From Myroides indicus (lineage in GTDB: Bacteria; Bacteroidota; Bacteroidia; Flavobacteriales; Flavobacteriaceae), in NCBI RefSeq assembly GCF_004364575.1, contig NZ_SOAG01000008.1, positions 37,225-101,224 of the forward strand: 64,000 bases of DNA, in the 5' to 3' direction. Each line of letters opens with the position of its first letter. The stretch's first letter is position 1. The notes beneath the pieces were generated by a model that had not been told where the DNA came from, searched no databases, and was given only the letters and a program-made list of their open reading frames with translations. Below, piece after piece: positions 24,519 to 34,234 of the stretch. Position numbers and translations under genes: made by a program.

Positions 24519-25859
24519 TCACGTCACTTTTATAGCGTGGTAAAGCTCTAATGCCTTACCATCAGTCAGCATGGAAACAAAGTGGCAGATACTCATCAAT
24601 CGTTCATACATACTTTCCTGATTAGTTATAAAGCGCTCAGGCAGCATTTTCAATATCAATCTATCATAATGGTTCGTTTCTCCATAAAATTGGTTGTTGG
24701 ATGCTGTAATAAAGTTTTCGAGCAGAGTATGAATTACCTGATAGCCTATAATTTCTTTTTCTATCACTTCTTTGCTTTGATACACATTATTAATGCTTAC
24801 TGTCAAAATATCTTTCATCTGTGCGATGTACGAGCATTTTTCAGTTAAAGCAAACGGATAATCTCCTGCCAATATTTTTTCTTCATTTTCCAAAAACAAA
24901 CGCGTTACATCTGCAATCAAACTTCCTATTGCTAAAGCTCTCAAATAGCTTACTCTGTCTTCTTTTGAGGTAAGCTGTGCGTATTTTTGGCTATTAATGC
25001 TATTCTGAACTATTTTTATCAAAAACTCCAATGCATGTTCTTCCGGAATCCACCCCAGATTTATGCCGTCTTCAAAATCGATGATGGTATAGCAAATATC
25101 ATCGGCAGCTTCTACCAAATAGGCTAATGGATGACGGTAAAAAGCCGTTTCAATACGATCGGTCTTCATAATCATTCCCAGTTCTGAAGCTATATCAATA
25201 AATGCTTCCTTATCACTTTGAAAAAAACCGAACTTTTTATCAGAAATATCGCGAGTAGGCTTTTTAGGTAAACTTTCTTTGGGGTATTTCATGAAGGCAC
25301 CCAACGTCGCGTACGATATACGCAAACCTCCCTCAATTCCCGGACGGTTTTTTGTAAGTACTGAAAAACCATTGGCATTCCCTTCAAAATCAATCAAATC
25401 CTGCCATTCTTTTTCACATACAAACTCCTTATAAACAACACCTTTACCTCTACTAAAAAAATCGCCGATTGCTTTTTCTCCCGAATGTCCAAATGGCGGA
25501 TTTCCTATATCGTGCGCCAATGAGGCAGCTGCTACAATTGCCCCGAAGTCATTTACAGTATAACCATACTCTTCTGCCAGATTAGGATATTTTTGAAGAA
25601 TTTTTTCGCCAACGTTGCGTCCCAACGATCTGCCGACAACAGAAACTTCTAAACTATGAGTCAATCGGGTGTGTACAAAGTCAGTTTTGGACAAAGGGAT
25701 TACTTGTGTTTTGTCTTGGAGACTTCTGAATGGAGACGAAAAAATAATCCGATCGTAATCTACTTCAAAACCTATTCTTGTCTGACTTTCGTCTAATCTA
25801 TTTCGCACAAAGGTGTCGCCATATTTTTTTAACGACAGCAACTTTTCCCATTTCATCAT
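24519..25859 (-). CDS. dgt: dGTP triphosphohydrolase
   Basis: 446-residue HD-superfamily enzyme that cleaves dGTP to deoxyguanosine and triphosphate. Metal-binding residues are visible: H68 in RLTHSLE, H116-D117 in SLAHDIGNPPFGHSGE, and a later ADDICYTIIDFEDG block near residue 260. The SSPFRSLQDKTQV segment near residue 41 is typical of dGTPases. It starts 11 bases after the AAA ATPase gene stop, so the two are cotranscribed. dGTPases balance nucleotide pools and some protect against phage. Homologues are widespread in Flavobacteria, so housekeeping is the default reading. Confidence 0.92.
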   Translation of the reverse strand: MMKWEKLLSLKKYGDTFVRNRLDESQTRIGFEVDYDRIIFSSPFRSLQDKTQVIPLSKTDFVHTRLTHSLEVSVVGRSLGRNVGEKILQKYPNLAEEYGYTVNDFGAIVAAASLAHDIGNPPFGHSGEKAIGDFFSRGKGVVYKEFVCEKEWQDLIDFEGNANGFSVLTKNRPGIEGGLRISYATLGAFMKYPKESLPKKPTRDISDKKFGFFQSDKEAFIDIASELGMIMKTDRIETAFYRHPLAYLVEAADDICYTIIDFEDGINLGWIPEEHALEFLIKIVQNSINSQKYAQLTSKEDRVSYLRALAIGSLIADVTRLFLENEEKILAGDYPFALTEKCSYIAQMKDILTVSINNVYQSKEVIEKEIIGYQVIHTLLENFITASNNQFYGETNHYDRLILKMLPERFITNQESMYERLMSICHFVSMLTDGKALELYHAIKVT

Positions 25860-25870
25860 ATGTTTTTATT

Positions 25871-26575
25871 TTATTGTTCTAAAACTTCCTGGCTTTTTAT
25901 AATATTTTCTTTCACTGTTCTGTAAATATGATTTTTTACTTCGGCATAAGACACATCATATATTCTGGTAATTTCCGTATACTGTTTCGGATACTTTGCC
26001 AGCATTTTGTCATAATAAAAATCTAAGTCTTCTTTCTGTGGCAAAGTGTACTCTAACCGTATTTCAAAGCGTCTGATTAAAGCTTCGTCAATCATGTGAA
26101 TTTGATTGGTAGCAGCTATCAACACAGACTTCTGAGGAAAATTGTCTATCAGCTGTAAGATGGCATTTACCACTCTCTTCATTTCGCTGTTATCTTTATT
26201 GTCATAATCCCTGATTTGCCCGAGAGAATCAAACTCGTCAAAAAACAAAACAGCACTTTCATACTGAATTTCCTTAAAAAGGCTCTCAATATTTTTTGCT
26301 GTTTCACCCAGTTTAGAAGATACAATCGTAGCGAGATTTACAATAATAAGCTTTTTATCCAAATGTCTGGCTATAGCTTTGGCAGTCATCGTTTTTCCGC
26401 AGCCGGTTTTACCGTAAAGCAATAGTTTATTGCTGACCGGCAATTCATATTTTAACAAAATGTCGCGAAACTTATATTCTTTTAGGAATTGTTCTATTTC
26501 TTTCGCAGCAGCAGGGTTAAACATCACATCTTCTAAGGAAACAGAAGTGCGATCAATATAATACAATGAACTCAT
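25871..26575 (-). CDS. small single-domain AAA ATPase
   Basis: 234 residues, almost entirely one AAA module of the classic clade: Walker A GKTGCGKT (55-62), Walker B with D113-E114 in VLFFDEFDS, sensor-1 asparagine in LIAATNQ, and the arginine finger in EALIRRFE. An AAA lid helix region follows. There is no protease, membrane or substrate domain, so it would act with a partner. Its immediate neighbours are dgt (11 bases downstream) and the DnaJ-DUF805 gene (99 bases upstream). A TATATTTG -7 element lies at 26617-26610 with no good -33. The partner and function are unknown. Confidence 0.85.
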   Translation of the reverse strand: MSSLYYIDRTSVSLEDVMFNPAAAKEIEQFLKEYKFRDILLKYELPVSNKLLLYGKTGCGKTMTAKAIARHLDKKLIIVNLATIVSSKLGETAKNIESLFKEIQYESAVLFFDEFDSLGQIRDYDNKDNSEMKRVVNAILQLIDNFPQKSVLIAATNQIHMIDEALIRRFEIRLEYTLPQKEDLDFYYDKMLAKYPKQYTEITRIYDVSYAEVKNHIYRTVKENIIKSQEVLEQ

Positions 26576-26673
26576 TGCTTTTTTGAAAATTATTATATAT
26601 TATTAAACACAAATATAGTGCTAAAAACCGGGGTTCTTCCAATTCTAAAATGCAAAATAAAAGTTTCTAATGA

Positions 26674-27573
26674 TTATCTTACCGGATACCCGTAGCGATT
26701 TGCTCCTTTGTTTCCGTCAAGATAAATCAGCAATCCAAAAGCCACTATATTGAGATACGGTATCAGCATGACTAACGTCAAAATACCGTTTTTTCCAGTA
26801 TCCTGAATTCTTTTAGAAGTAAGAACCAGAAAAAAATAGCAAAAAAGCAAAGTTATTAATTGAAAAAACTCTGCTGTAACTTGATTTTCTGTGAACAAAA
26901 ACAATATTCCTAAAATTGCCATTAAAGACAAAGTGTAAATTAAATAACGCTTTTTTGATAACCTCCCTTTCGGATTTACAAATGACACTATCCAAAGTTC
27001 AGGTTTAGCATACAACTTTTCAGTAGAAGCTTTATCGCTTTCCGAAAACTCCCTGTATTTTCCGTTTTCAAGGACAATGCGCTGTCTCGCCTGTCTGTCC
27101 GACTTTGAGTCTATTGCCACTATTTCTACGGGCAGATAACGTTTTTTATAGTTATTAATACGATAATTTGCTGTTCCCGAAAGTTTATCCACGTACCCAA
27201 AAGGAATAATCTGTATGTAATCTGCATACGCACAATTCCACGTAAAAGTCAAAATATCTCCTTCAAAAAAATATTCCTGGTTACATACAAAAGAATAAAT
27301 TAGGGGATAATATTCTTGCGAAGATTTAGCAGGTGGTCGTTTGTTTATTTCAGCAGCTTTATATAGTCTATTTTTCAGGTCATATGCCCTACGTGCACTT
27401 TCATTACTTAATACGTCATAGGCTTCTTTGATTTGAATAAACATTCCTTCAAAAAAAGGATCTCCTCCATTCACATCGGGATGAATTTTTTTGGACAGTT
27501 TTCGATAAGCCTCTTTTATTTCTTCAAATGAAGCATCCGATGTTATTCCCAAAATTGTATAGTAATCCCTCAA
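26674..27573 (-). CDS. J-domain protein with C-terminal DUF805 membrane domain
   Basis: 299 residues. Residues 1-65 are a J domain with the HPD tripeptide at 31-33 and the usual helix IV ([16 protein letters not shown]). J domains recruit and stimulate DnaK. A middle section (about 90-170) looks like beta strands with no glycine/phenylalanine or zinc region. The last about 100 residues have three to four membrane segments and end with [14 protein letters not shown], the DUF805 signature. It therefore appears to be a membrane-tethered J-protein. It is upstream of the AAA ATPase and dgt genes on the same strand. Function unknown. Confidence 0.82.
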   Translation of the reverse strand: MRDYYTILGITSDASFEEIKEAYRKLSKKIHPDVNGGDPFFEGMFIQIKEAYDVLSNESARRAYDLKNRLYKAAEINKRPPAKSSQEYYPLIYSFVCNQEYFFEGDILTFTWNCAYADYIQIIPFGYVDKLSGTANYRINNYKKRYLPVEIVAIDSKSDRQARQRIVLENGKYREFSESDKASTEKLYAKPELWIVSFVNPKGRLSKKRYLIYTLSLMAILGILFLFTENQVTAEFFQLITLLFCYFFLVLTSKRIQDTGKNGILTLVMLIPYLNIVAFGLLIYLDGNKGANRYGYPVR

Positions 27574-27665
27574 ACCGAAAAATAGTTTTTTTTATAAGCT
27601 AGTGAAGATAGCTTTTTTATTTGATTTAGTAAGATTGTAATTTATAATTTACCTTATAATCTCTC

Positions 27666-28214
27666 TTATACATTGATTACCATCGTCAAATTATCAAAAT
27701 GCCTTCCGTCTTGTTTAAAAAAGTTTTTAATAATCCCATTTTCTTTAAAGCCAATTTTGCGATAAAGGTTTATTGCTATTTTATTTTCTGTATAGACTTG
27801 AAGCCAGACCAATTCTAAAACCGGATTTAATTTTGCCCATTCTATCGCTGAAGATAGCAAAGCAGTTCCTAATCCCGAGTTTCTCCATTCTTGTAACATC
27901 CCCATACCAACTACGGCTGTGTGTTCCATAATCTTTCTGCAATTTCCTGTCAAATCAATATTTCCAATTATTTGATTGTCATATTCAGCAATTAACAGAA
28001 TTGAATTATCATTTATTCTAAATGAATTTATCCATTCTGCCTCCTGTTCAACATTCAATTTTATTTCTTGCTCAAGCTTAGGGATATAATTACTTTGAGG
28101 AACATACGTTTTTATGCATTCAAGAAGTTTTTCCGCATCTCTTACCTCCGCTCGCCTTATAACAACTTTTTTTCCGTTTTTTAACTCATGCGATTGGTCT
28201 TCAAATTTTATCAT
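27666..28214 (-). CDS. GNAT acetyltransferase
   Basis: 182 residues. GNAT fold features: strand pair ILLIAEYDNQIIGNIDLTG, the acetyl-CoA loop MGMLQEWRNSGLGTALL (Q/R-x-x-G-x-G/A type), and LQVYTENKIAINLYRKIGFKENG. Unlike the enzyme at 13.0 kb it belongs to the shorter-loop general GNAT group. The substrate cannot be told. Nothing in the context suggests a partner. Confidence 0.82.
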   Translation of the reverse strand: MIKFEDQSHELKNGKKVVIRRAEVRDAEKLLECIKTYVPQSNYIPKLEQEIKLNVEQEAEWINSFRINDNSILLIAEYDNQIIGNIDLTGNCRKIMEHTAVVGMGMLQEWRNSGLGTALLSSAIEWAKLNPVLELVWLQVYTENKIAINLYRKIGFKENGIIKNFFKQDGRHFDNLTMVINV

Positions 28215-28370
28215 TTCATTTGTATTAGTTCCAAAATTATAAAAAGTTCTGATTGCTTTTTTAATATATCTTACAACAGCATCAACTTTCAGAAAAACTT
28301 AAAATTGCCCGTCAAACCAACAAAATGAAAGCTTCATATTAACCAGAATATTAAAAAAACCTACGCATCA

Positions 28371-28402
28371 AAAAAAGCGACAGCTGAATGCAATCGCTTT
28401 TT
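28371..28402 (-). terminator. sucB terminator
   Basis: AAAAAGCGA (28372-28380) pairs with TCGCTTTTT (28394-28402) around a 13-base loop. Read on the minus strand it follows the sucB stop by about 25 bases and ends in a T-tract. Confidence 0.75.
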
Positions 28403-28427
28403 ACAAAGTTTTATTATTTATTGAATG

Positions 28428-29654
28428 TTATAATTCCAATGCTTTTTTAGGATTATTATCCATCAGCAATTCTGTCGGATTTTCCAAAGCCTCTTTTACA
28501 GCTACCAAGAATCCAACTGATTCACGTCCGTCAATAATTCTGTGGTCATATGACAGCGCAATATACATCATTGCGGCAATTACAACTTGTCCGTTTACAG
28601 CAATCGGGCGCTCAATAATATTATGCATTCCCAAAATACCGGATTGCGGCGGGTTAATAATAGGTGTAGACAACATAGAGCCAAACACTCCGCCATTTGT
28701 TATTGTAAACGTTCCTCCCGTCATTTCATCTACTGTAATCTGACCGTCGCGAGCACGGGTAGCCAATCGTTTAATTTCTGTTTCTATACCTCTGAAAGAC
28801 AGTAATTCTGCATTTCTCACAACGGGTACCATCAGTCCTTTTGGTCCTGAAACAGCAATAGAGATATCGCAGAAATCATATTTAATCTGGTCTTGCCCGT
28901 CTATCATTGAATTTACATCCGGATACAACTGCAAGGCGCGTGTTACAGCTTTTGTAAAAAACGACATAAACCCTAAACTAACACCGTGTTTTGCTTTAAA
29001 TACATCTTTATATTCGCTTCTCAACTTGTTTACCTCTGTCAGGTTTACTTCGTTAAAAGTAGTCAGCATTGCCGTTGTATTTTTAGCATGAACCAAACGC
29101 TCTGCCACTTTTCTGCGCAACATCGACATTTTTTTGCGTTCTTCGCCTCTTGGTCCTCCTGTTGGAGTTCCCATAGCGTGTTTAGCATTTAAAGCATCTT
29201 CCTTAGTTATTCTGCCTTCTTTTCCTGTTCCGGTAATAGTAGCAGGATCGATATTTTTTTCTTCTAATATTTTTTTCGCTGCCGGAGAAGCTGTTCCTGT
29301 TGCATAGGTAGTTGTTGCCGGAGCCTGAACAGGCTCAGCAGATTTTGGAGCTTCAGATTTCGGAGCCTCTTCAACCGGTTTATCATCAGCAGAAGCACTG
29401 CCTGCCGGCTTAACTGCACTTGTATCAATCAAACAAACCACCTGTCCAACGGCAACTGCATCACCTTCCTCTGCTTTCAAAGTAATAATACCGCTTTCTT
29501 CTGCGGGTAATTCCAAAGTTGCCTTGTCCGAATCTACCTCAGCAATAGCCTGATCCTTTTCAACATAATCTCCGTCTTTTACTAGCCATGTAGCAATTTC
29601 AACTTCGGTAATTGATTCACCCGGCGAAGGAACTTTCATTTCTAAGATGCTCAT
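28428..29654 (-). CDS. sucB: dihydrolipoyllysine-residue succinyltransferase (OGDH E2)
   Basis: 408-residue core of the 2-oxoglutarate dehydrogenase complex. N-terminal lipoyl domain with the lipoylated lysine in [10 protein letters not shown] (near residue 43), an alanine/proline-rich linker, a peripheral subunit-binding domain ([16 protein letters not shown] near 122), and the catalytic domain ending with [16 protein letters not shown], whose HRxxDG motif holds the active histidine. It lies 47 bases downstream of sucA in the same operon. The lipoamide dehydrogenase gene is not in the window. Confidence 0.96.
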   Translation of the reverse strand: MSILEMKVPSPGESITEVEIATWLVKDGDYVEKDQAIAEVDSDKATLELPAEESGIITLKAEEGDAVAVGQVVCLIDTSAVKPAGSASADDKPVEEAPKSEAPKSAEPVQAPATTTYATGTASPAAKKILEEKNIDPATITGTGKEGRITKEDALNAKHAMGTPTGGPRGEERKKMSMLRRKVAERLVHAKNTTAMLTTFNEVNLTEVNKLRSEYKDVFKAKHGVSLGFMSFFTKAVTRALQLYPDVNSMIDGQDQIKYDFCDISIAVSGPKGLMVPVVRNAELLSFRGIETEIKRLATRARDGQITVDEMTGGTFTITNGGVFGSMLSTPIINPPQSGILGMHNIIERPIAVNGQVVIAAMMYIALSYDHRIIDGRESVGFLVAVKEALENPTELLMDNNPKKALEL

Positions 29655-29701
29655 CTGTATATTCTTTTATTAAATATTGTTTTGTAAAAATACTGTTTTT
29701 A

Positions 29702-32482
29702 TTATAAATTTTTGTCGAAAACTTTTTCAATTGCATACGCGTAGCGCTTTTTAGAGCGTACCGCACTTCCTGAAGCTGGCGCACTATATGCTTTTGTGCC
29801 TGCGTAACGCAATGGCTTTTCGTGGAAGTTCATCAGCATAAAACCATATGCTCCCATATTTCTAGGTTCTTCCTGTGCCCAAACATAATCGTCCGCATTT
29901 GGATATTTTGCAATCACTTCTTTAATTTGCTCAACTGGCAGAGGGAATAACTGCTCAATACGAACAATGGCAACGTCATTTCTGCCAATTTCCTCGCGTT
30001 TGGCAGTCAAATCGTAGTAAAATTTACCACTGCAGAAAACAAGTGATTTCACCTTGGATGCCTCTACCCCAGAGTCATCAATAACATATTGGAATTTTCC
30101 GTCTGTAAAATCTTTTATAGCAGAAACTGCCTGCGGATGTCTCAGCAAGCTTTTTGGCGACATTACTATCAGAGGTTTTCTAAAATCAGCTATCATTTGT
30201 CTTCTCAACAAGTGAAAAAAGTTAGCTGGCGTAGTACAATTTGCAACATACATATTATCTTCAGCACATAACTGCAGATAACGTTCTAAACGTGCGGAAG
30301 AGTGTTCTGCTCCCTGATTTTCGTATCCGTGCGGAAGCAACATCACAATCCCGTTTTGACTGTTCCATTTATCTTCAGCAGCCGAAATATATTGATCCAT
30401 AACAATTTGAGCGCCGTTAGAAAAATCTCCAAATTGTGCTTCCCAAATAGTTAATGTTTTAGGATTCGTCAGTGCATACCCGTATTCAAAGCCTAAAACT
30501 GCATATTCTGACAATAGAGAGTTAAAAATTCTCATTTGTCCTTTTTGCTCTTTTAATTCATTTAACAAGATTACAGACTCTTCCGTATCTTCTGTTTTTA
30601 CTACGGCGTGACGATGCGAGAAAGTGCCTCGTTCCACATCCTGACCAGACATACGCACATCAAAACCTTCCGTAAGCAACGTACCGTAAGCCAACAATTC
30701 GCCCATAGCCCAATCTAATTGGTCTTTTTCAAAAAACATTGCTTTCCGGTCTCCGATTAAGCGTTTTACTTTATTAATAAACTTCTTATCTCCCGGTAAT
30801 TCCGTAATTACTTCTGCTATCGAAGTAAGCTCTTCTTTTGATACTTTAGTGTCGTAATCCATCAGCATTTTTTCTGAGCCTACAACTTCGTAATCCTGCC
30901 AGTTTTCATGCATGAATGTTCTTATTTTAGCAAACTCATTCTTACGAGAGGTTTCCAAATCAGATTCCAGTGCATCTTTATATTGCTGTTCCAGCATTTT
31001 TACAAAATTGTCGTCAACAACTTTATCTTCCAGCAATCTGGCATTGTAAATATTACGTGCATTCGGATGCTTTGAAATCAGTTTGTAAAGAATCGGCTGG
31101 GTAAATTTGGGTTCATCACCTTCATTGTGTCCATATTTTCTATACCCTACTAAATCTATAAATACATCTTGCCCAAACTCCATTCGGTAATCTAATGCAA
31201 ATAAAAATGCTTTTACCGCAGCCTCTGTGTCATCGGCATTTACATGCAATACCGGACTGGCTGTTACTTTTGCAACATCTGTGGAGTAAACGGATGAACG
31301 TCCGTCTGTAAAATTCGTTGTAAATCCAACCTGATTATTCAAAACAATATGGATTGTTCCCTCTGTCTTGTATCCTCTTAATTTTGCCATCTGAACAATC
31401 TCATAAACGATTCCTTGTCCGGCTATGGCTGCATCTCCATGCAATGCAATTGGCAATACTTTGGACGGTTCATCGAAAAAAACGGTATCTTGTTTTGCTC
31501 TGGCTATTCCTTCAATTACCGCTCCAACGGTTTCCAAGTGGGATGGATTGGGAGTCAAATTAATATGAATTTCTTTTCCGGATCTGGTTTTTCGGGTAGA
31601 ACTTAACCCCAGGTGATATTTAACATCTCCGTCAAAACCTTCTACTGCATCATAATCTTTACCGTCAAATTCGGAGAATATTTCCTGCGCAGGTTTTTTA
31701 AACACGTTTGCCAGAACGTTTAAACGCCCTCTGTGTGCCATTCCCACTACAATTTCTTCTACGCCTTTTACAGCAGCCGAATCAATTAAAAAATCCATCG
31801 CCGGAATAGCAGCTTCTAATCCTTCTAAAGAAAAGCGCTTTTGTCCGACATATTTTGTATTTAAAAAATTTTCAAAAGAAACCGCTTCTATTAGTTTGTG
31901 AAGAATTTCTTTTTTTTCCTCGTTGTCAAACTTTGTTTCAAGAGTTTCATATCGATCCTGAATCCAACTAACAACTTTTTCATCTGTTATATACTTGTAT
32001 TCAATCCCTAAAGTTGAGCAGTATACTTTTTCAAGTCTGGCTATAATCTGTGCCAAAGTAGTAACAGGAAGCTGTATGGTTTTTGCTGCCTCGAAATTTA
32101 CATTTAAATCAGCTTGTGATAATCCAAATTTTTCTATGCTCAAATCAGGATGTTCTACCTTCCTCTCCCTTAATGGATTGGATTTTGTCAATAAATGTCC
32201 GTAAGTTCTGTAAGCATCTATTAACCTTAGTACAGCAAATTCTTTTTGAATTTGATCTATCTGCACTGTACTTCCCGTTTCTGCACCTTTATTGCCAACA
32301 CCTTCTGAATATGCCTGAGATAACTGATCTATTGGTCCGTCATTATATTCATTTGCAAAATCAAATCCCTGAAAAAAGGCTCTCCAACTTGGCTCTACAC
32401 TATCCGGGTTTTCTAAATATTGATCATATAACTCTGCAAAAAAAGCAGTGTGTGCTGCGTTTAAAAAGGAATATCTATCCAT
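29702..32482 (-). CDS. sucA: 2-oxoglutarate dehydrogenase E1 component
   Basis: 926-residue thiamine-diphosphate decarboxylase of the TCA cycle. The N-terminal E2-binding segment (LNAAHTAFFAELYDQYLENPDSVEPSWRAFF region) is present. So are the MAHRGRLNVL block, the cofactor motif GDAAIAGQG followed by VLNNQVGFTTN, and the C-terminal transketolase-like domain (AEDNMYVANCTTPANFFHLLRRQ; EEPRNMGAY). Full length for the family. It is first gene of sucA-sucB, indicating an oxidative TCA cycle. The 114-base gap to the divergent outer-membrane protein gene should hold both promoters, but I found only a weak TATTTTTG at 32528-32521. Confidence 0.97.
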   Translation of the reverse strand: MDRYSFLNAAHTAFFAELYDQYLENPDSVEPSWRAFFQGFDFANEYNDGPIDQLSQAYSEGVGNKGAETGSTVQIDQIQKEFAVLRLIDAYRTYGHLLTKSNPLRERKVEHPDLSIEKFGLSQADLNVNFEAAKTIQLPVTTLAQIIARLEKVYCSTLGIEYKYITDEKVVSWIQDRYETLETKFDNEEKKEILHKLIEAVSFENFLNTKYVGQKRFSLEGLEAAIPAMDFLIDSAAVKGVEEIVVGMAHRGRLNVLANVFKKPAQEIFSEFDGKDYDAVEGFDGDVKYHLGLSSTRKTRSGKEIHINLTPNPSHLETVGAVIEGIARAKQDTVFFDEPSKVLPIALHGDAAIAGQGIVYEIVQMAKLRGYKTEGTIHIVLNNQVGFTTNFTDGRSSVYSTDVAKVTASPVLHVNADDTEAAVKAFLFALDYRMEFGQDVFIDLVGYRKYGHNEGDEPKFTQPILYKLISKHPNARNIYNARLLEDKVVDDNFVKMLEQQYKDALESDLETSRKNEFAKIRTFMHENWQDYEVVGSEKMLMDYDTKVSKEELTSIAEVITELPGDKKFINKVKRLIGDRKAMFFEKDQLDWAMGELLAYGTLLTEGFDVRMSGQDVERGTFSHRHAVVKTEDTEESVILLNELKEQKGQMRIFNSLLSEYAVLGFEYGYALTNPKTLTIWEAQFGDFSNGAQIVMDQYISAAEDKWNSQNGIVMLLPHGYENQGAEHSSARLERYLQLCAEDNMYVANCTTPANFFHLLRRQMIADFRKPLIVMSPKSLLRHPQAVSAIKDFTDGKFQYVIDDSGVEASKVKSLVFCSGKFYYDLTAKREEIGRNDVAIVRIEQLFPLPVEQIKEVIAKYPNADDYVWAQEEPRNMGAYGFMLMNFHEKPLRYAGTKAYSAPASGSAVRSKKRYAYAIEKVFDKNL

Positions 32483-32596
32483 AATTTCGTCTAAAGACCT
32501 ATTGTTTAAATATAATTACACAAAAATACAACTCTTTATGACAAAAGTATAAACTTTTGCTTATTTTTATATCGAATTATATTTATTCTATCGAAG

Positions 32597-33172
32597 ATGA
32601 AAAACTTTAAGTTCAACAAACTAAACTTTTTTTTATTTATATCGTTTTTTTTAAGTATTAATTTTTCTTTAATCGCACAAGAAGGTTATAATCCTCAAAA
32701 AAATTATGAATTTGCTAAAAAATGGCGGTTCGGAGGAGGTCTTGGATTGGGATTTGGAAGCGGATATACTGATATCATGATAGCCCCAAGTGCTATTTAT
32801 CAGTTTAATGAATATTTTGCTGCCGGTGTCGGGCTTCAGGGAAGCTATATCAACAGCAAAGATCGCGGATATTACTACAGCGACATTAAGCAGTATCAAT
32901 CCTGGATATATGGAGGAAGTTTAATTGCGCTTGCCAACCCCATTCCGCTTTTACAGCTTTCTGCTGAACTTGAGCAACTACGCGTCAATAACACCTATAC
33001 CTATCGAAATGCTGATAAATGGGATAACAACTTTTGGAATACAGCTTTATTTCTCGGTATTGGGTATCACAATGGTCCGGTTACAATAGGAATTCGCTAT
33101 AATGTTTTATATAAAGAAAAAGACATGGTATACGGAAGTGCTTATATGCCTTTTGTAAGAATATACTTTTAA
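32597..33172 (+). CDS. small outer-membrane beta-barrel protein next to sucA
   Basis: 191 residues with a signal peptide (cleavage near LIAQ, residue 28). The mature part is made of glycine- and aromatic-rich strands (WRFGGGLGLGFGSGYTD, YFAAGVGLQGSYI, WNTALFLGIGYH) and ends FVRIYF, as expected for an eight-stranded outer-membrane barrel. Homologues in Flavobacteria are sometimes labelled alpha-ketoglutarate decarboxylase, probably by propagation from the adjacent sucA. Nothing in the sequence supports enzymatic activity. Divergent from sucA. Confidence 0.75.
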   Translation: MKNFKFNKLNFFLFISFFLSINFSLIAQEGYNPQKNYEFAKKWRFGGGLGLGFGSGYTDIMIAPSAIYQFNEYFAAGVGLQGSYINSKDRGYYYSDIKQYQSWIYGGSLIALANPIPLLQLSAELEQLRVNNTYTYRNADKWDNNFWNTALFLGIGYHNGPVTIGIRYNVLYKEKDMVYGSAYMPFVRIYF

Positions 33173-33182
33173 TTTATAAAGT

Positions 33183-33223
33183 CAATGCGGAGCAGTTTTT
33201 AAATAATAACTTGTTCCGCATTG
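33183..33223. terminator. bidirectional terminator between OMP gene and SMR gene
   Basis: CAATGCGGA (33183-33191) pairs with TCCGCATTG (33215-33223), extended inward by CA/TG plus wobble pairs. It sits between convergent genes and is followed by a T-rich stretch on the + strand. Confidence 0.65.
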
Positions 33224-33247
33224 TATTTTAATATAACTATTGCTTTT

Positions 33248-33580
33248 TTAATGAGAAGCAGACACTACTTTTAGTCCTACTATAGAAGCAATTAATGTAG
33301 CAATAAAAAATAATCTCATAAATGTTGCCGGCTCTTTAAAAATCAATATTCCCATCGTCACAGATCCCACAGCTCCTATTCCGCTCCAAACAGCATAAGC
33401 CGTTCCTAATGGCAGTGTTTTGCTGGCTTTAATCAGCAGTCCCATACTAATTGAAACAGCTATTAAAAATCCCAGATACCACAAATACTTTTCTGTTCCT
33501 ACTGCATCATTTGCCCGACCTATACAATAGGTAAAAGCAACTTCAAATAGTCCGCCCAAAATCAAAAAAATCCAACTCAT
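33248..33580 (-). CDS. SMR-family exporter (Gdx/SugE-like)
   Basis: 110 residues, four membrane helices, with the essential membrane glutamate in GLFEVAFTY (about residue 13). The segments LPLGTAYAVWSGIGAVG and FKEPATFMRLFF and the MSW start resemble SugE/Gdx guanidinium exporters more than EmrE-type multidrug exporters. Export of guanidinium or small quaternary ammonium compounds is therefore likely, by homology. A TATCTTTGC -7 element lies upstream at 33614-33607 with a TTG 26 bp further up, slightly long. The Crp-family gene upstream may regulate it. I see no guanidine riboswitch in the 78-base gap. Confidence 0.88.
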   Translation of the reverse strand: MSWIFLILGGLFEVAFTYCIGRANDAVGTEKYLWYLGFLIAVSISMGLLIKASKTLPLGTAYAVWSGIGAVGSVTMGILIFKEPATFMRLFFIATLIASIVGLKVVSASH

Positions 33581-33658
33581 ATTTTATGTTTTTAAATTTT
33601 CCTCTGCAAAGATAGAGGGACTAAAAATCTTATTTTTTTACAAATGATAAAAAAAGCA

Positions 33659-34222
33659 TTATTTTATGGACGCACGTATCCTGCTTAAAGTAACCTGAGT
33701 TATCCCTAAATAAGATGCTATATATCCAAGTTGAACCCGCTGTATCAATCTGGGGTTATTTTGAAGCAATTCCACATAACGTTCTGTAGCTGTCCGAAAT
33801 TGTCCAGAAATAAATCTTTCTTCTGTCTTAATCAGCTCTTGTTCTGCAAACTTTCTGCCCCAATTAGCAATCTGCACATCTTCTAAAAACAATTTCTGTA
33901 AATTATGGGTAGCTAATCGATATAGCTCGCTATTTTCTAAAAGCTCTATATTTTCATACCCTTTTTTTCCTGAGACATAGCTGCGCATAGAAATAGCTGT
34001 TTCCCCTTCGGTTAGAAAACAAATTGTTACTTCATTATTTTCTTGTTCTACATAAGCTCTGGCAATTCCCTTCTTCATAAAATAAACATCTTTTTCTATT
34101 TTGCCTGCTTTCACCAACACAACTCCTTTCGAAAAGTTAACTTGTTCAATGTTGCTTTTCAGTTTTTCTTTAGATTCAGCAGAAAGTTTCCAAATATTGT
34201 CAAGAATCTGATCTATATTCAT
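33659..34222 (-). CDS. Crp/Fnr-family transcription regulator
   Basis: 187 residues. Cyclic-nucleotide-binding-like jelly roll (about 20-120: GVVLVKAGKIEKDVYFMKKGIARAY) followed by a C-terminal helix-turn-helix (RVQLGYIASYLGITQVTLSRIRAS). The phosphate-binding cassette of true cAMP receptors is not conserved and no Fnr-type cysteines are seen, so the effector is unknown. Proteins of this subgroup often sit beside small transporters. The SMR exporter gene follows by 78 bases. The upstream 114-residue gene ends 12 bases before this start. Confidence 0.87.
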   Translation of the reverse strand: MNIDQILDNIWKLSAESKEKLKSNIEQVNFSKGVVLVKAGKIEKDVYFMKKGIARAYVEQENNEVTICFLTEGETAISMRSYVSGKKGYENIELLENSELYRLATHNLQKLFLEDVQIANWGRKFAEQELIKTEERFISGQFRTATERYVELLQNNPRLIQRVQLGYIASYLGITQVTLSRIRASIK

Positions 34223-34234
34223 CGGAGATTTTGT

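Noticed and set aside
27590..27620. AAGCTA / TAGCTT hairpin followed by T residues on the + strand
   Set aside because: No plus-strand gene ends there, and on the minus strand no T-tract follows, so it is not called a terminator.
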